Below are positions 1 through 11,410 of a stretch of 64,000 bases of DNA, piece after piece. Source of the DNA: Gymnogyps californianus. Lineage: Eukaryota > Chordata > Aves > Accipitriformes > Cathartidae. The position numbers and the translations under genes were made by a program. Each line of letters opens with the position of its first letter. Within the stretch, counting starts at the first letter, position 1. The notes under the pieces were generated by a model that was given only the letters and a program-made list of their open reading frames with translations, did not search any database and was not told the origin of the DNA. Location: assembly GCF_018139145.2 (NCBI RefSeq), contig NC_059471.1:211067494-211131493 (forward strand), given 5' to 3'.

Positions 1-3000
1 CTGTTTCCCCCTGAAATTCTCCATGCCTTGCTGCAGACCTCAGATGCAGCATTGCGTGTTCCCCAGGTGAACGGGGCTGATTCCAAACCCTGATCATGTT
101 TCCATTTGCACTTGTAAGGGGTGGCAGTTCATCTATCAATCGCCCCCTGCCACCTTGTCTCTCTTCAGAAGTCAAGCCTTTGATACCTCTTTCCAAGTAA
201 GCCCATGGGAACTCTGAAAACCCTTCTTTGAATATGCCCAAAGGATACTTGAGATTTTTTTATTGCGCTTCATAGCCCAAATGAAAAAATTATCTAACAG
301 ATGATCATATATACCTTAGACAGATTACTGACTCTGATCTGCCATTCTCCGTTTTCATATGACCTTTTCAAGAAAAGTCAGGATGTCAGGAACTCTAACG
401 ATAATAGCTAGGGGTCTTCCAGCAAGTGGGCACAACGTAATGAGCTATTAGGTAAAGTACTTATTGCAATAACTTTTATCTGGTCAGTGACAATGATTTA
501 AATGGTTTCTTCTCTCCTCATCATATTCCTTCCATTTGGATGTCCTAAATCAAGAGAACAAGTTCATTAGAGAAAAAAGAGGCAGAAATCCAGGCTCCTT
601 CGACGATGAATAAAGTCTGCGTAGTAAATTGGAGCGGCAGGAGGAAGAGAATTCCAATTTGATTTGCAAATTGACTCTCTTCCACTCCCATTTGCAGAAA
701 TAAGGCCCATATGCCCAGTAAGCAATTGCTGCTCAAGGTAAAGCTCTGCACCACAGAGGGTTTCTTGGCAGCGAATGAAAGGAACATTGCCACTTTGTTA
801 CGTATGCCAGCTCTAATAAATCTGTGGATTAGTTTCCTGGCTGCCACAATTGAGCCAACTCAAAACCATATGGTTCTCCTTTCTTAAACATTGCCATTCG
901 AAAGGAGCATGACCACATCCCTTCCAGACTCATTTTTGTTCTGAGGAGAGCTCCACAACAATAAGGAATCATAAATATAGGAGAAGTCTGTGACTTTATT
1001 TATCCCTGTTGCCTAGTCCAGCTGATGGTATGAGATCAGAATTGCATTTTATTGGCCTTCTTGCAATTTCCTTCTGTTTACAGTCTGCCCTCTGGTTCTC
1101 TTTATGAATTAGAGTGTGGCACAGCACGTTCATCTGGCTTATTTATTTGCAAGGAAGAGTCCCTGGGATGTATTCTGAATCATACTTGTTAGAATCCTAG
1201 AGAGTCTTATGAAACAGTTTAGTGGTTCTTGGGCTGAAAATGAGATTTTGGTTCAGGGATATATTATTTATTCTATTTTTCCCAAGTCGCAAAGATACGC
1301 TCCTACCCGTTAAGCACTAATCTCGTTCTGTAAATGTGCTGGGGCCTGACCCAGCTGCTGTTCTCTTATGGATAGCTCTCACTTCTGCAAATAGTCTTCA
1401 TCAGCTGATAGGACAACCCCCTTTTGTGAGTGAGAGATATAGGACAAAGCCAGAGGAAAAGACTGAGTTACAATGGGTGATGCTTAATCTGTTCATCTGC
1501 AAGGCAAGGTATACCCTCCCTCTTGAAATCAATCTTTAAAGTCTCTTCTAAATTACTACACTAAACTGAAGGGTCCCGTTCTCACGTGTAAGTGGATGCA
1601 ACTTGGATGGTTGGTGTGGCTGCTCCTTCGGCAGAGCCTTTTGTCAGGGGTTGTGAGCCTCCTATTGGGACACCTAAACAGAAGATACATTGAACTACCA
1701 TAGTTTAAAACCTTTTGTGTTAACGCTAGTAGAATTGACAATTCAAGAAATAGAAAAAAGTCTGTATTTAGTCCTAGTTCTGTAGTGGTTTAACTTTTTT
1801 GGGTAGTGCTTTAACTACTTTAGTTCAGGCTTTTTTTTTTTTCTCTTTTTTTTGGGGGGGTGGGGGGTAAGAAAAGCTTAACCTAAGTGTTGATACCAAG
1901 ATAATCTTCAGACTGACTATAGCTGTACAGGAAAGTTACTTACTGTCCTTTCCAGATTCCTGCATTTGAAATAAAACCTCTTTATAGCAACATAAGTGTC
2001 TCCACATTGGAGGGCTCGTACACTTTGACCTAAATCAATATCATTAAATTAGTAGGGAGACAAAGGCATTCTTTAGAGGAGCAGCAACAGATTTCATTAA
2101 ACTTGCTGTGTTTTCACCAGATAATCAGTGTATGAACCATTTTCTGTTTTGCCTCGGTTGCATCTCTCCTCTCACCTCTCATTTTGTTGTTGTTGATTGC
2201 TCTTTCAGGCCAATCGACATGCATCACTCTAAAGAATGCTTTCTCTCTTTAATAGTAGGGAAATAACTGTGGATTTCTAATTTTTTTTCCCCTCTCTCAC
2301 TCGTGGTTTTGTATATGAGATAAGTAACGAGTTACCTCTTAGAAGGTGAAGTGGAAAAAGACACCCCAGCTTTGATTCTCGTGGCAGGCAATTTTACTCA
2401 TTCAGACCCTAAGCTCAGTACCCAAATCCTCCTTCTGACATACAGTAGGTTTGTATTTGTCCAAAGCACTCAGTCTAAAATACAGGTTTTTTCCAGCAAG
2501 AAATAGCTTTTTGCTTCTGTCATCTGCTACCATCTGATGAACTTGAGACCTAGACTCACCAGAAGACTACCTTCAGCTGTACAGTTGTCTGCATTGCTGT
2601 GGTTTGTCACTGGACCCACAGTTTTGGACAGTGCTACAAACTCAGTGATGCGTTATCTGAGGATCCTGCTGGCAAAGGGATGATCTTGTGCTGAGGATGT
2701 TGGGAAGGGGCTTGCAGGAATTCCCGTTTCTGCCACCAGATGCCTGTACGGTCTTTGTCAAATTTACATCAGCTATTTCCTTTTTCTTAGCATTTCTTAG
2801 TATTAATTGACCTTTTTCTGCTTATATTGTAAGCCTATTGGAGAAACAGTTGCTTACTCCTCTGTGGGTACCTTGTACACACAAGTCTCAGCTGTGGCTT
2901 CTGCATGCTACAAAATACACATAATAGATTCAGATTTGCCTTTACTGTTTCCCCTAAAATGCCTTGGTCACTTATAACTAAAGCTCCCAACAAATGGTTA

Positions 3001-3498
3001 AACTACAAGGACTGAAACTGAAGGCCAAGATGGCCTGGACTTCTGTGTCTTGGACATCCCAAAAGGGAAAAAAACCCACAAATAAGAGGAGCTTTGATAA
3101 ACTGAAATAACAGCAGAAAAAGCTGAGCATGTGAAAGGTGGGCGACAACACAGAGAAAGTGGGAGAAATTGGTCAAATTTTTCTGGAAAAAGACTGGAAG
3201 TCTGGCCTTACTGGGTGGCCTTGCCAGCTCTGTGGTCCCAGTGGGGTCTCACCCCCCCGCCAGGAGCAGACCTGGGGCAGAAGTAGGAATCATTTGAGCC
3301 CCAAACTCAGTTTTGCAGACTGTTCAATTTTAGTTGTCCTCATTTCATTTCCAGGTGCAGGGGGAATAGTGAGACAGGCAACGTGTAGCTCATGGCTGCT
3401 GTTGAATGCAAATTGCTCCCATAAAATGGAGCATCCTTCTGCAAACCTGCCTCCTCCAGAGTCCTCTCCTGTACTAATAATGCATCATGTGACTTGGT
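1..3498. other. Non-coding unique sequence, no gene recognised
   Basis: No frame longer than about 130 codons occurs and none resembles a known protein. The stretch is AT-rich with short homopolymers. A T-run directly followed by a G-run lies at 1841-1867. The block around 2000-2330 contains SOX-like (ACAAAGG), homeodomain-like (ATTA) and CCAAT-like (CCAAT at 2210) words, typical of a conserved non-coding element, but conservation cannot be judged from one sequence. Nothing here looks like a mobile element. Confidence 0.6.
1854..1867 (+). other. G-run able to form a G-quadruplex
   Basis: Seven G, one T and six G follow directly after a T-rich tract. Four runs of three G can be drawn with single-nucleotide loops, so a G-quadruplex is possible on the plus strand. 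Nothing nearby suggests a promoter. Confidence 0.4.
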
Positions 3499-4092
3499 TG
3501 TGCTGGTTTTGGCTGGAATAGAGTTAATTTTCTTCGTAGTAGCTAGAACGGGGCTATGTTTCGGATTTGTGCTGGAAACAGTGTTGATAATTCAGGGATG
3601 TATTCGCTATTGCTGAGCAGTGCTTACCCAGAGTCAAGGCCTTTTCTTCTCTCACCCCACCCCACCAGCGAGCAGGCTGGGGGTGCACAAGAAGTGGGAG
3701 GGGACACAGCCGGGACAGCTGACCCCAACTGACCAAAGGGATATTCCATACCATATGACGTCATGCTCAGCATACAAAGCTGGGGGAAGAAGAAGGAAGG
3801 GGGGACATTCGAAGTAATGGCATTTGTCTTCCCGAGTAACCGTTACGTATGATGGAGCCCTGCTTTCCTGGAGATGGCTGAACACCTGCCTGCTGATGGG
3901 AAGCAGTGAATAAATTCCTTGTTTTGCTTTGCTTGCGTGCACAGCTTTTGCTTTACCTATTAAACTGTCTTTATTTCAACCCATGAGTTGTTTTCTCACT
4001 TTTACTCTTCTGATTCTCTCCCCCATCCCACAGGGGGGAGTGAGCGAGCGGCTGTGTGGTGCTAAGTTGCCAGCTGGGGTTAAACCACGACA
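3499..4092 (+). mobile_element. Solo LTR of an avian ERVL-type endogenous retrovirus
   Basis: This is a complete LTR of 594 bp that starts TGTGCTGG and ends CCACGACA. It is flanked by a perfect 5-bp target duplication TTGGT (3494-3498 and 4093-4097), the length usual for ERVL-type elements. No internal retroviral region, primer-binding site or second LTR follows, so it is a solo LTR left by LTR-LTR recombination. Visible signals are a perfect CRE palindrome TGACGTCA (3756-3763) and polyadenylation-type hexamers AATAAA (3909-3914) and ATTAAA (3959-3964). The last 135 bp match the ends of the two other LTRs in the window. The family assignment is from memory of avian ERV LTRs; the boundaries are read directly. 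Small ORFs that overlap it are shadows. Confidence 0.9.
3756..3763. promoter_or_regulatory. Perfect CRE palindrome inside the solo LTR
   Basis: TGACGTCA is the full consensus cAMP-response element bound by CREB/ATF bZIP factors. It lies in the U3-like half, upstream of the polyadenylation hexamers, where retroviral enhancers and promoters sit. The equivalent position in the minus-strand LTR at 9287-9294 reads TGACATCA, which differs by the change expected from CpG deamination. Confidence 0.6.
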
Positions 4093-4211
4093 TTGGTTGA
4101 TTTAGACAGCAAGGTACCAACCCTCCTCCATTATGCACATCAGAGCTGTTATCGCTTCCTCGGGGACAGCCTGTTGCCTTGGGGCAGATAAACTCTTTAA
4201 GGCAAATATAT

Positions 4212-4282
4212 GGGACCAAATCCATCCCTGGTGCAATTCCATTGAAGTCACCGGGGTTTTACACCTGAGAGAGATGTGAAGC
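4212..4282. repeat. Decayed palindromic amniote repeat (MITE-like), copy 1
   Basis: The segment resembles the widely dispersed amniote repeat built around words like 'gaccaaat-catccctggtg', 'ccattgaagtca' and 'ttacacc'. Here these read as GGACCAAATCCATCCCTGG, then CATTGAAGTCACC, then TTTTACACCTG. The hairpin symmetry of the family is still faintly visible. I recall the pattern but not a database name. A consensus-based repeat search would settle it. Confidence 0.4.
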
Positions 4283-7200
4283 TTATTGCACAAAGGCAGA
4301 TTTTTTTCTGTCTTCCTTTCATTTACCCCTCTTGGAATTTGAAATTAGCTCCTCTGCTCATGACTTATTTATGTTGAGCCATAGATTTAAACTCTGGGGT
4401 TTCTTTTTTTAAACATGATGTCCTTTTGCACTATTGTTCCTACTGGAAACACTCAAATGATTAACCAGCAAAAGGAAAACATTGTGGGACAACATCAGCT
4501 GACACTCTCTCTCACTGAAGCGCAATAAAGGGACTGCGCAGTTTGGATTTCTTTTTATTCCTTAGCTCTCCAAGGAGGAAACTTTCATCATTAATGGGGA
4601 GGCTGTTGTACGTTAAATGGGAACAGCATCCTGCAAAGCTGTCCTCAAAACTCTAAACATAGATTCATCCCAGCACCACTGAAATGCCCTCAGCTGACCT
4701 TAGAGTGTATTTTTCTTACTACAGTGGATGTTGCAGGTAAGGCAAACGGTTGCGGAGACACAGATACAGGTTCAAAAGCAACCTTTAGGCCTCCTGTTAT
4801 CTATGAACTTGCAAAGTGGGAGCCTTTCATCTCCTTTTCCTTCCATCTGAGCTCACATAGATATTGGTTTACAGAGGAATATTTCTCTTCAAGAGAAGGA
4901 GCCAATAAATATTGAAGAGGAGCGAAGATTGGGGGATACGTATGAATATAAAGAAAGGCTTCTGGGTACAAGTGCATGGTGTTGCATGGATGTGATCTCC
5001 TTGATCTGCATGCGAAGTCCAATTTCAGTGCACTTCTCCAGCAAAGCAGAATCCCATAATCCCTCCCACCAATCCTCCCCTCTGAGGAGTCAGCTCATTT
5101 TGAAGGAATTTTTTGTGCTCCATTTTTACAATTTGGGCAGAGCTATTTCAGGAGGTGAAAAGAAATTCCAGCATTTAACTGTGCTCCAGACCCATAAGAA
5201 ATGTAGTGTCTCTGTCTGGGAGTGCCCCAAAGGCACCATTTGACTCAACGCCTCTTCTGAAGAAGTATCATCTCCGAAAAAGCATCAGAGCAAAACTGCT
5301 CAAGCCAGGTGTCTGTACTACCTATAAACTGGTCCAGATTCATCAGCGTTACAGTAAGTCTTGGTCTGGTTATTAACTTATGTTACTTGTGCGTTGTAGG
5401 GATGTTGAAAGTCTTCCAGGAATCTCTTAAATGGTGGTGTGTGCCCTAGGAATATCATACCATAGGACCACAAGTTGTCTGCTGCTTGGCAGCTGTCAGG
5501 AAAGAGAAACAACAGTGCAAAAGGTTTTTTTCTGAACAAATCAACAACTGTTGCTATGGACAGCACAGCAGGAATGAGTTCTCAAGATGTATAAGCCAGG
5601 ATGAAGGCTTACCAAATACATTCAGGGGTTTAGCACGGCGGTGATGCTTTTTAGCAGAAAGGTGGGATAGACAAGAATAGAAACTTGGACAATCAGGTGG
5701 AATGAGACTTGGGAAATAAATCAAGTAGGAAGACAGATTTCTATAGATGTTCAGTATTTTGACCAAAACTGAAAGCTTGATAACTTCTCTGTTAGGTTTT
5801 TATTACCAGTGCTTAATGAGGTTCATTTGGATGCTGAGCAGGGAAATCATCTGACCCAATGCAGTCTCTACAATATATATGCTTACATGTGTGCTATTTG
5901 TCTCAACACCTTGTATTATCAGAGGAGAGAAACAGATGTTTCGAGGACCTGACTCATCTCATCCCAATTTAGCTAAAATAGGACGAGAGGGTTCATGACC
6001 TAAACACACCTGTTTCCATTAAGAGAACAGGGAGCCCAGGCAGCTGGCTTGGATCAGGTCTCTCAGCTGGGAACATCCCTTTCCAGACTTGTGTTACAAA
6101 ATCTTCTTTTCTTTATTCAATGAAATTTGCGGAGAAAATCAGGTTATGAGTATCCTGGCTTGTGCCATAAGCCACAAGTGGCTAGTTTAAATGTGTGCAA
6201 TGCGTACTTTAAATAATGACGTTTGTATCTACACCTGACTCTGGGAAATATCTTTATCTCATCCTTTAAATGTCTCTCTCTATAAGAAGCTGCATCTTTG
6301 CTGACAAAGAGAAGATTTAGTGGGTGTTTAGTTTAACTGATTATCTGCTGATTCAATCAATTATGTGAACCTGGAGCCAAAGAGAACATTATGTGGCTTT
6401 ATGCTGGCATTGCAGCTGCTCTGTTGCTCGACCCTATGACATGTTTGCTGTCTGGTGTAAATATTTGCATCTGTCAGAGAAACCTGGCCTGTCCCCTACT
6501 GCCAAATTGTTCTGCTACAGAGATTGAAATCTTCCTTATTAGTTTGCATAAGGGCAAGAACAGCCTATTCAGAATTCAGGTGGAATAAATTGACTGGACA
6601 GAAGAAGAAATCTTTGAAAAAATAAATGCCGGGTCAGCCTGCAATACAGCTGAAAAGGTTTCCAAGATGGAGCCTATTCAAAGCCTGCTCTTGCCTTTAG
6701 TGGCCTTTCTGTTCTGTCTTTACACAGTTACCTTTTGTACTGAAGTTGTTTTACCAGTTGCATAGATGTAAAAGCAAAGAAAATGAGGATGACAGTGATC
6801 CTGTGTGGAGTAAATTGCAAAGGCAGATATCGATGAGGAAGATGACAAGCAATTCTGCATCGGAAAGGCCTTGGAAAGTCAAAGTCCTTCTCTGCGGCAG
6901 ATGCTTCACTCCATGCAGAGCAAACAGCACAACCATGCAGGGGATCCAACCAACTGCTTCAGTTACGATGACTTTCCGCAAGCAATGACCGACACTGAGA
7001 CTTCAGCACAGCAATTCTTAGTGGATTTCACTTCAGCTGCCTGGAGAGTGGGGGAGAAATATTCATATGTACACGACTGTATATGCTTGCTTCAGGCTCA
7101 CTGTCACCCACCAAACAAGAACATGACCAAACGCACTTCCTTCTGGAGACTTGTTAATGTCTGAAAGCTGGGTTTGGAAGGACCACATCTTGGCTGTCCC

Positions 7201-8409
7201 TTCCAGCTTAACCTGGGTGGTTGAGGTTAAGGATGAGCCTGACTTCATCCTCCCTGCCTGACCTCATCCTTCCCGCTGCCTAAAGAGCACAGGAGATCAC
7301 AGGAGTCACCGCTCTGGCCCAGACGTCCTTTCCATCACCGCCGGGGCTCTCTGATGCTCAGGTGGTTGCTCCATAGCCCTTGCTTCTGGCAGCTGAGAGG
7401 AGGTGGCAGAGGCGCAGTCCATGGCAGGAGGTGAAGAGCAGCCCGCGCATCACCCAGCTGCAGGCGGACCTCCTCGGGCCCGCAGTACCATTGGAGGCAC
7501 AGGCCTTAGGAAGCGATATCCCTGCTTTTCTTAATCAGAAACTACAGCCTCCAGGGCTGACATTTCCAAAGCTCTGATTTCGCTGGCAAAAATCATAGCA
7601 GTTCATCATCCAACTTGTTTGGAAGAAGTGGCTGTGCCTGATAGAGATGTGATGCACGGACCCGGTGTACCTTTGGGTCTGACCAGGCAGCGCTGGGTGA
7701 AGTGGGACTTCTGCTGTGGGCTGACACAGGACAGCTGGCAATTTTGGCAGCTCACTGCTGGAAAATGGCTTATCTGTTTGTCTCTCAGTTCCTCCGTTCT
7801 GTCTGTCTGTCTGCCCGCCCTCGTAGTGTCTCAGGCTGTAAATCCTTTAAATGAGGAAACACTTAAAAAAAAATCATCTTTCTAGTGTCGTAGCAGCATG
7901 GCAGCTGCTTCATGCCAGCTGCTCCTAAATACTGCGATAACACAGATAAATAAGTGAAGCGTGGGGTCACTCTGATATAAACGGGGGCCAAAATCAGCAT
8001 CTATCTTAGCCCTGTGTCTTAACTGGCTTCACTTCTCAGTTACCCTAAGGAGACTGAGAGAGAGAAAAAGATGAAACCACAATACAACTGTTATAATAAA
8101 GCTGTTTTCCTGTAAGGACATAGTGCATTAGTTGTCTTAGACTGAGAAGAAGGGGTCATTCTGTGTTTAGAGTTGAATTTTTAATGCTCACAAGCTGACA
8201 AGCATAGGTAAATGCTGAAGAAGGTCACATGGCAGCACAGCCTGGAAACAGACTCCTTTTGGGGCATGTGAGAAAGCATCAAAAAAACCTTAGCACATTG
8301 GTTTTGAATTTCTAAGTACTAGCGGGTACGAAATAGGGAAGTATACATAAAAAAGACATTTTGGGCTACAGTACTTTGAAAGACCCCTTGAAATAGTCCT
8401 TTGTTTTCC

Positions 8410-8423
8410 TTTTTTTTTTTTTT
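8410..8423. repeat. T homopolymer, 14 bp
   Basis: Uninterrupted T-run. No retrotransposed gene body or target duplication is evident beside it. Confidence 0.9.
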
Positions 8424-8982
8424 GAAAGGCCTTTCCTATGGGGTCAAAGTGTTGCTCAAAAAAATTTTCCATGGGGACGACAAATTGTTCCAAGAGACTT
8501 TGAGCTCTTTGGGTGAAGAGAGGTGACATTCTGGAAGGGTTTAGGGTGAGAGTCTGGGATATTTGCCTGGAGCCCCATGTCAGCAGGAGGACCCTGTAGA
8601 GGCTAATAATGCAAATTATTAATTCTGTCAGTTGAAAGAAGTGGCCCAAGGTCCACCCAAGAAGGAGACCCAGCTGTCTTACAAACGTGATGTTGTTTCT
8701 GGTTTTCCAGCAGCCACTGCTGGACTGCGGAGACTGCTCCGATCACACAGAACATAACAGCAGGGTGATACGTGCCATGGGCTAAAAACAGAGCTGCTTG
8801 TCTGGAAATATGGCTGAGATACACATGTGCTTTCAGCACTTGGAAGAAAGGTTTGGTCATTTTTTCTGAGAAGCTCTTGACTGAGAAGGGATGATGACTT
8901 CTCTCCTTTCTGTCATGAGATCTGGCTGGATGATCAAGCTTGCTCCTTTCTGGCCTTAAAATCCTCGATGTACATGGACCCC

Positions 8983-9399
8983 TGTCGTGGTTTAGGCCCT
9001 GCCGGCAACTAAGCACCTCACGGCCATGCGCTCGCTCCACCTGCCCCCATGGCGGGATGGGGAGGAGAATCGGAAGAAAAAGGTAAAACCTACGGGTTGA
9101 GATAAGAACAGTTTAATAGAACAACACAAGGAGAGAAGGAATAATAATGACAATAATACTAACAAAAGAGTATGTAAAGTGAGTGTTGCACAATGCAATT
9201 GCTCACCGCCCGGACACTGTGCTCAGCCCCTTCCCGAGCCGTGATAGCGTTCCACCTGGCCAGCTCCCCCAGTTCTATACTGAGCATGACATCAGTATGG
9301 TATCGGATATCCCCTTGGCTAGTTCGGGTCAGCCATTCTGGCCGTGCTCCCTCCCAGGTTCTTGTGAAAATTAACCCTATCCCAGCCAAGCCCAGGACA
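8983..9399 (-). mobile_element. Solo LTR of an avian ERVL-type endogenous retrovirus, minus strand
   Basis: The plus strand shows TGTCGTGGTTTA at 8983 and ends CCCAGGACA at 9399, the reverse complement of an LTR running TGTCCTGGG...CCACGACA. A perfect 5-bp target duplication ACCCC flanks it (8978-8982 and 9400-9404). The element is 417 bp. It shares the terminal 3' module and the block around the CRE with the plus-strand LTR at 3499-4092, but its U3 differs and is shorter, so it is a related subfamily. The ATTAAA hexamer of the minus strand is at 9112-9117. No internal retroviral sequence or partner LTR is present, so it is a solo LTR. Confidence 0.88.
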
Positions 9400-10671
9400 A
9401 CCCCCAATGGGACAGAGGTTTCTCCATTCTTCCACAGATGTGAGGAGGCTCTGGGTGCAGCCTCTCGTTTGCATTGCTAAGCCATTGCTTGTGAGACTAG
9501 CATGCAATTAATTTAAAAGTGTTCGTTGGAATTCTCCGCCATAGCCAGACTTGGAATCCAGATGGTCCTGATGTAACCTGATGGAAAATAAAAGGGAAGG
9601 TTTTTAGATATAACTCCCTTTTAACCAATGAACCCGTGCTGATATGTTGATTAGTTGGAATTGTCTTAAATATCTGAGTACATAAATAGATAACCTCAGT
9701 TTTACCTGTGAAGTCACGTCTATCTGTAGGTTTTTCTCCAAAGCTGCCAGTTCTAGTTTAGCTATGTAGCCATTGACCCTCTCTGAGGTCTTTTTGCCTC
9801 CAGGTTGGTCTAACAGCCCTGTAATCTCTCTGAAAGGGGTTTTGCTGGGATGTCCAAAGGGGTCACTGACCCAGTTGCTCCTCTCCAAGCAGCTGTGGTC
9901 TCTGTAGCCAGTTTGGTCAGATGGGAGAAGCAAGGAAAGCTGAAACTGCTGCCGAGGAGCAAACGCCCACCATGGAAACCTGTCCTGGCTAAATGAGTGC
10001 AAACCACAGGAAAGAGCCCTGGCGAGCAATTAAAATCCATCCATCGGCACTTAATTTCTTAAGTGCAGAAGTAATGACAGAGGATCACTTAAGGAAACAT
10101 AATCTCCCTGTATGATAAGATCTCTCTTGTTGTCCAGTTTTTCAGGGAAAACATTGCCTCGACAACGTAATCCACTTGGCAGGGGTCTGCTGTCTTTTAA
10201 CGGAGGCTGATCTGGAAGTACCTGAGTGAAACGTTTCACCACGACATCAGCTGCAGCACATGCCCCTGTAAAACCCTTCAGGACTGCCAAGAGAAGGATG
10301 AGAGCGAAAAGGGATGGGAGTGGGAGGGAACAAAACTGTGGGATCCGTCTCATAGGAGATGGGTGCTATATGCAGGACCGGGTGCAGACCACAGCTCCAG
10401 GCTGGGGATGCACGATGCTGGTTTACACTCCCCTGACTCAAAAAACCCAAAGGTGCAATCTCACGTTCCCCCACTATCAACACGGTGCAGACAGTGAACC
10501 TTGTGCTGCCGTGTGTGGCTACTTGCTATTGCTTTTAACCTGGCAGTATGAAGGCATGCTAAGCACAGACACATTCATCTGGCTCCCGTTTCAGATTTTA
10601 CTTGTTTCCCGTGCACCTTAAACTCTGATTGCATCCCTTCACTTGCATTTCAAGGGTCTTCACAGAACAAA

Positions 10672-10710
10672 CCCTGATATTTAAATATTTTTACAACTTC
10701 CATATCAGGG
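10672..10710. repeat. Inverted repeat, 9-bp arms
   Basis: CCCTGATAT (10672-10680) and ATATCAGGG (10702-10710) are exact reverse complements separated by 21 bp of AT-rich sequence. The arms are too short and the spacer too long for a strong hairpin. It could be a remnant of a palindromic element or a dyad protein site. Confidence 0.55.
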
Positions 10711-11214
10711 CACTGCAGCCTTTGCAGAAAAACCTATATCATAATGAGGAAATAAACAGTGAGTTACAAGCTGTCCAGAGAGGAGGGAGAATGTGGCATC
10801 TATTTGCCTGTAATACACTATCTGCCTAATTACCTCATATCCTAGGACACCCTTAATGTTTTACAAGAGAAGCACAAAGAAAGGAAGGTACAAAGCATGC
10901 TCCTACAGCTTCTGTTTTCCTGCTAATAAACACCTAATCTTCTCTTTGAGTTGATTTGTGCAGCTGTGAATAATTTGTATGAAGTGTCTATTTAAGTTTC
11001 CCTTTAATTTAAGACACAATAAATGCAGCTTTGTTTGTAAAGTTAAAAGAATGGCATACAGAACTTGGTAAATGGGGCTACAAAAACTACAAAAAACATG
11101 GGGAAAATCCTGTCTCCAGTGAAAAGACTCCTAGGTCGTAGGAAATGACTCCAGCATAACCCATACATATTAGCTCTTGGTTCCTGTCTTCCCTCTAAAC
11201 ATCGGACATTGAAG

Positions 11215-11410
11215 TGTCCAGTCCTTCAGAAAACTTTAATATTATTTAAAGGCCATAGCTGATGGAGAAGCCACTGCATCCTTGGGTAAATTGTTCCAAT
11301 AATTAATTATTCTTGTTAAAAATATGCATCTCAATTTATATTGCAAGCCTCAGCTTTCAGCCGCTGGATATTGTTACAGCATTTTCTGCTAAATCAAAAA
11401 AGCTCTTGAA
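11215..11410 (-). mobile_element. CR1 LINE fragment, minus strand
   Basis: The plus strand reads like the reverse complement of the amniote CR1 3' region: 'gatggagaagccactgcat', 'ggtaaattgttccaat', 'taattattcttgttaaaaat', 'cagctttcagccgctggat' and 'ttctgctaaatcaaaaaagc' follow the remembered CR1 consensus order with roughly one mismatch in five. The 5' truncation and high divergence mark it as old and inactive. No 8-bp terminal repeat array is preserved. Confidence 0.75.

Larger units (their letters stand above)
4093..8982. other. Non-coding unique sequence with one small relic
   Basis: Apart from the palindromic relic at 4212-4282 and a 14-bp T-run (8410-8423), I see no gene or mobile element. 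A short perfect inverted repeat, AGCCAC-AA-GTGGCT, lies at 6170-6183. Frames of up to about 145 codons near 8.3-9.0 kb run partly into the minus-strand LTR and have no recognisable domain. The 7.2-7.6 kb part is somewhat GC-richer, without CpG clustering. Confidence 0.55.

Noticed and set aside
2736..2751. TGCCACCAGATGCCTG as a CTCF site
   Set aside because: It lacks the GG of the core and the flanking conserved bases. Too weak to list as a feature.
8603..9040. 145-codon minus-strand frame
   Set aside because: Partly overlaps the minus-strand solo LTR, so it would be a chimera of LTR and flank. No domain.
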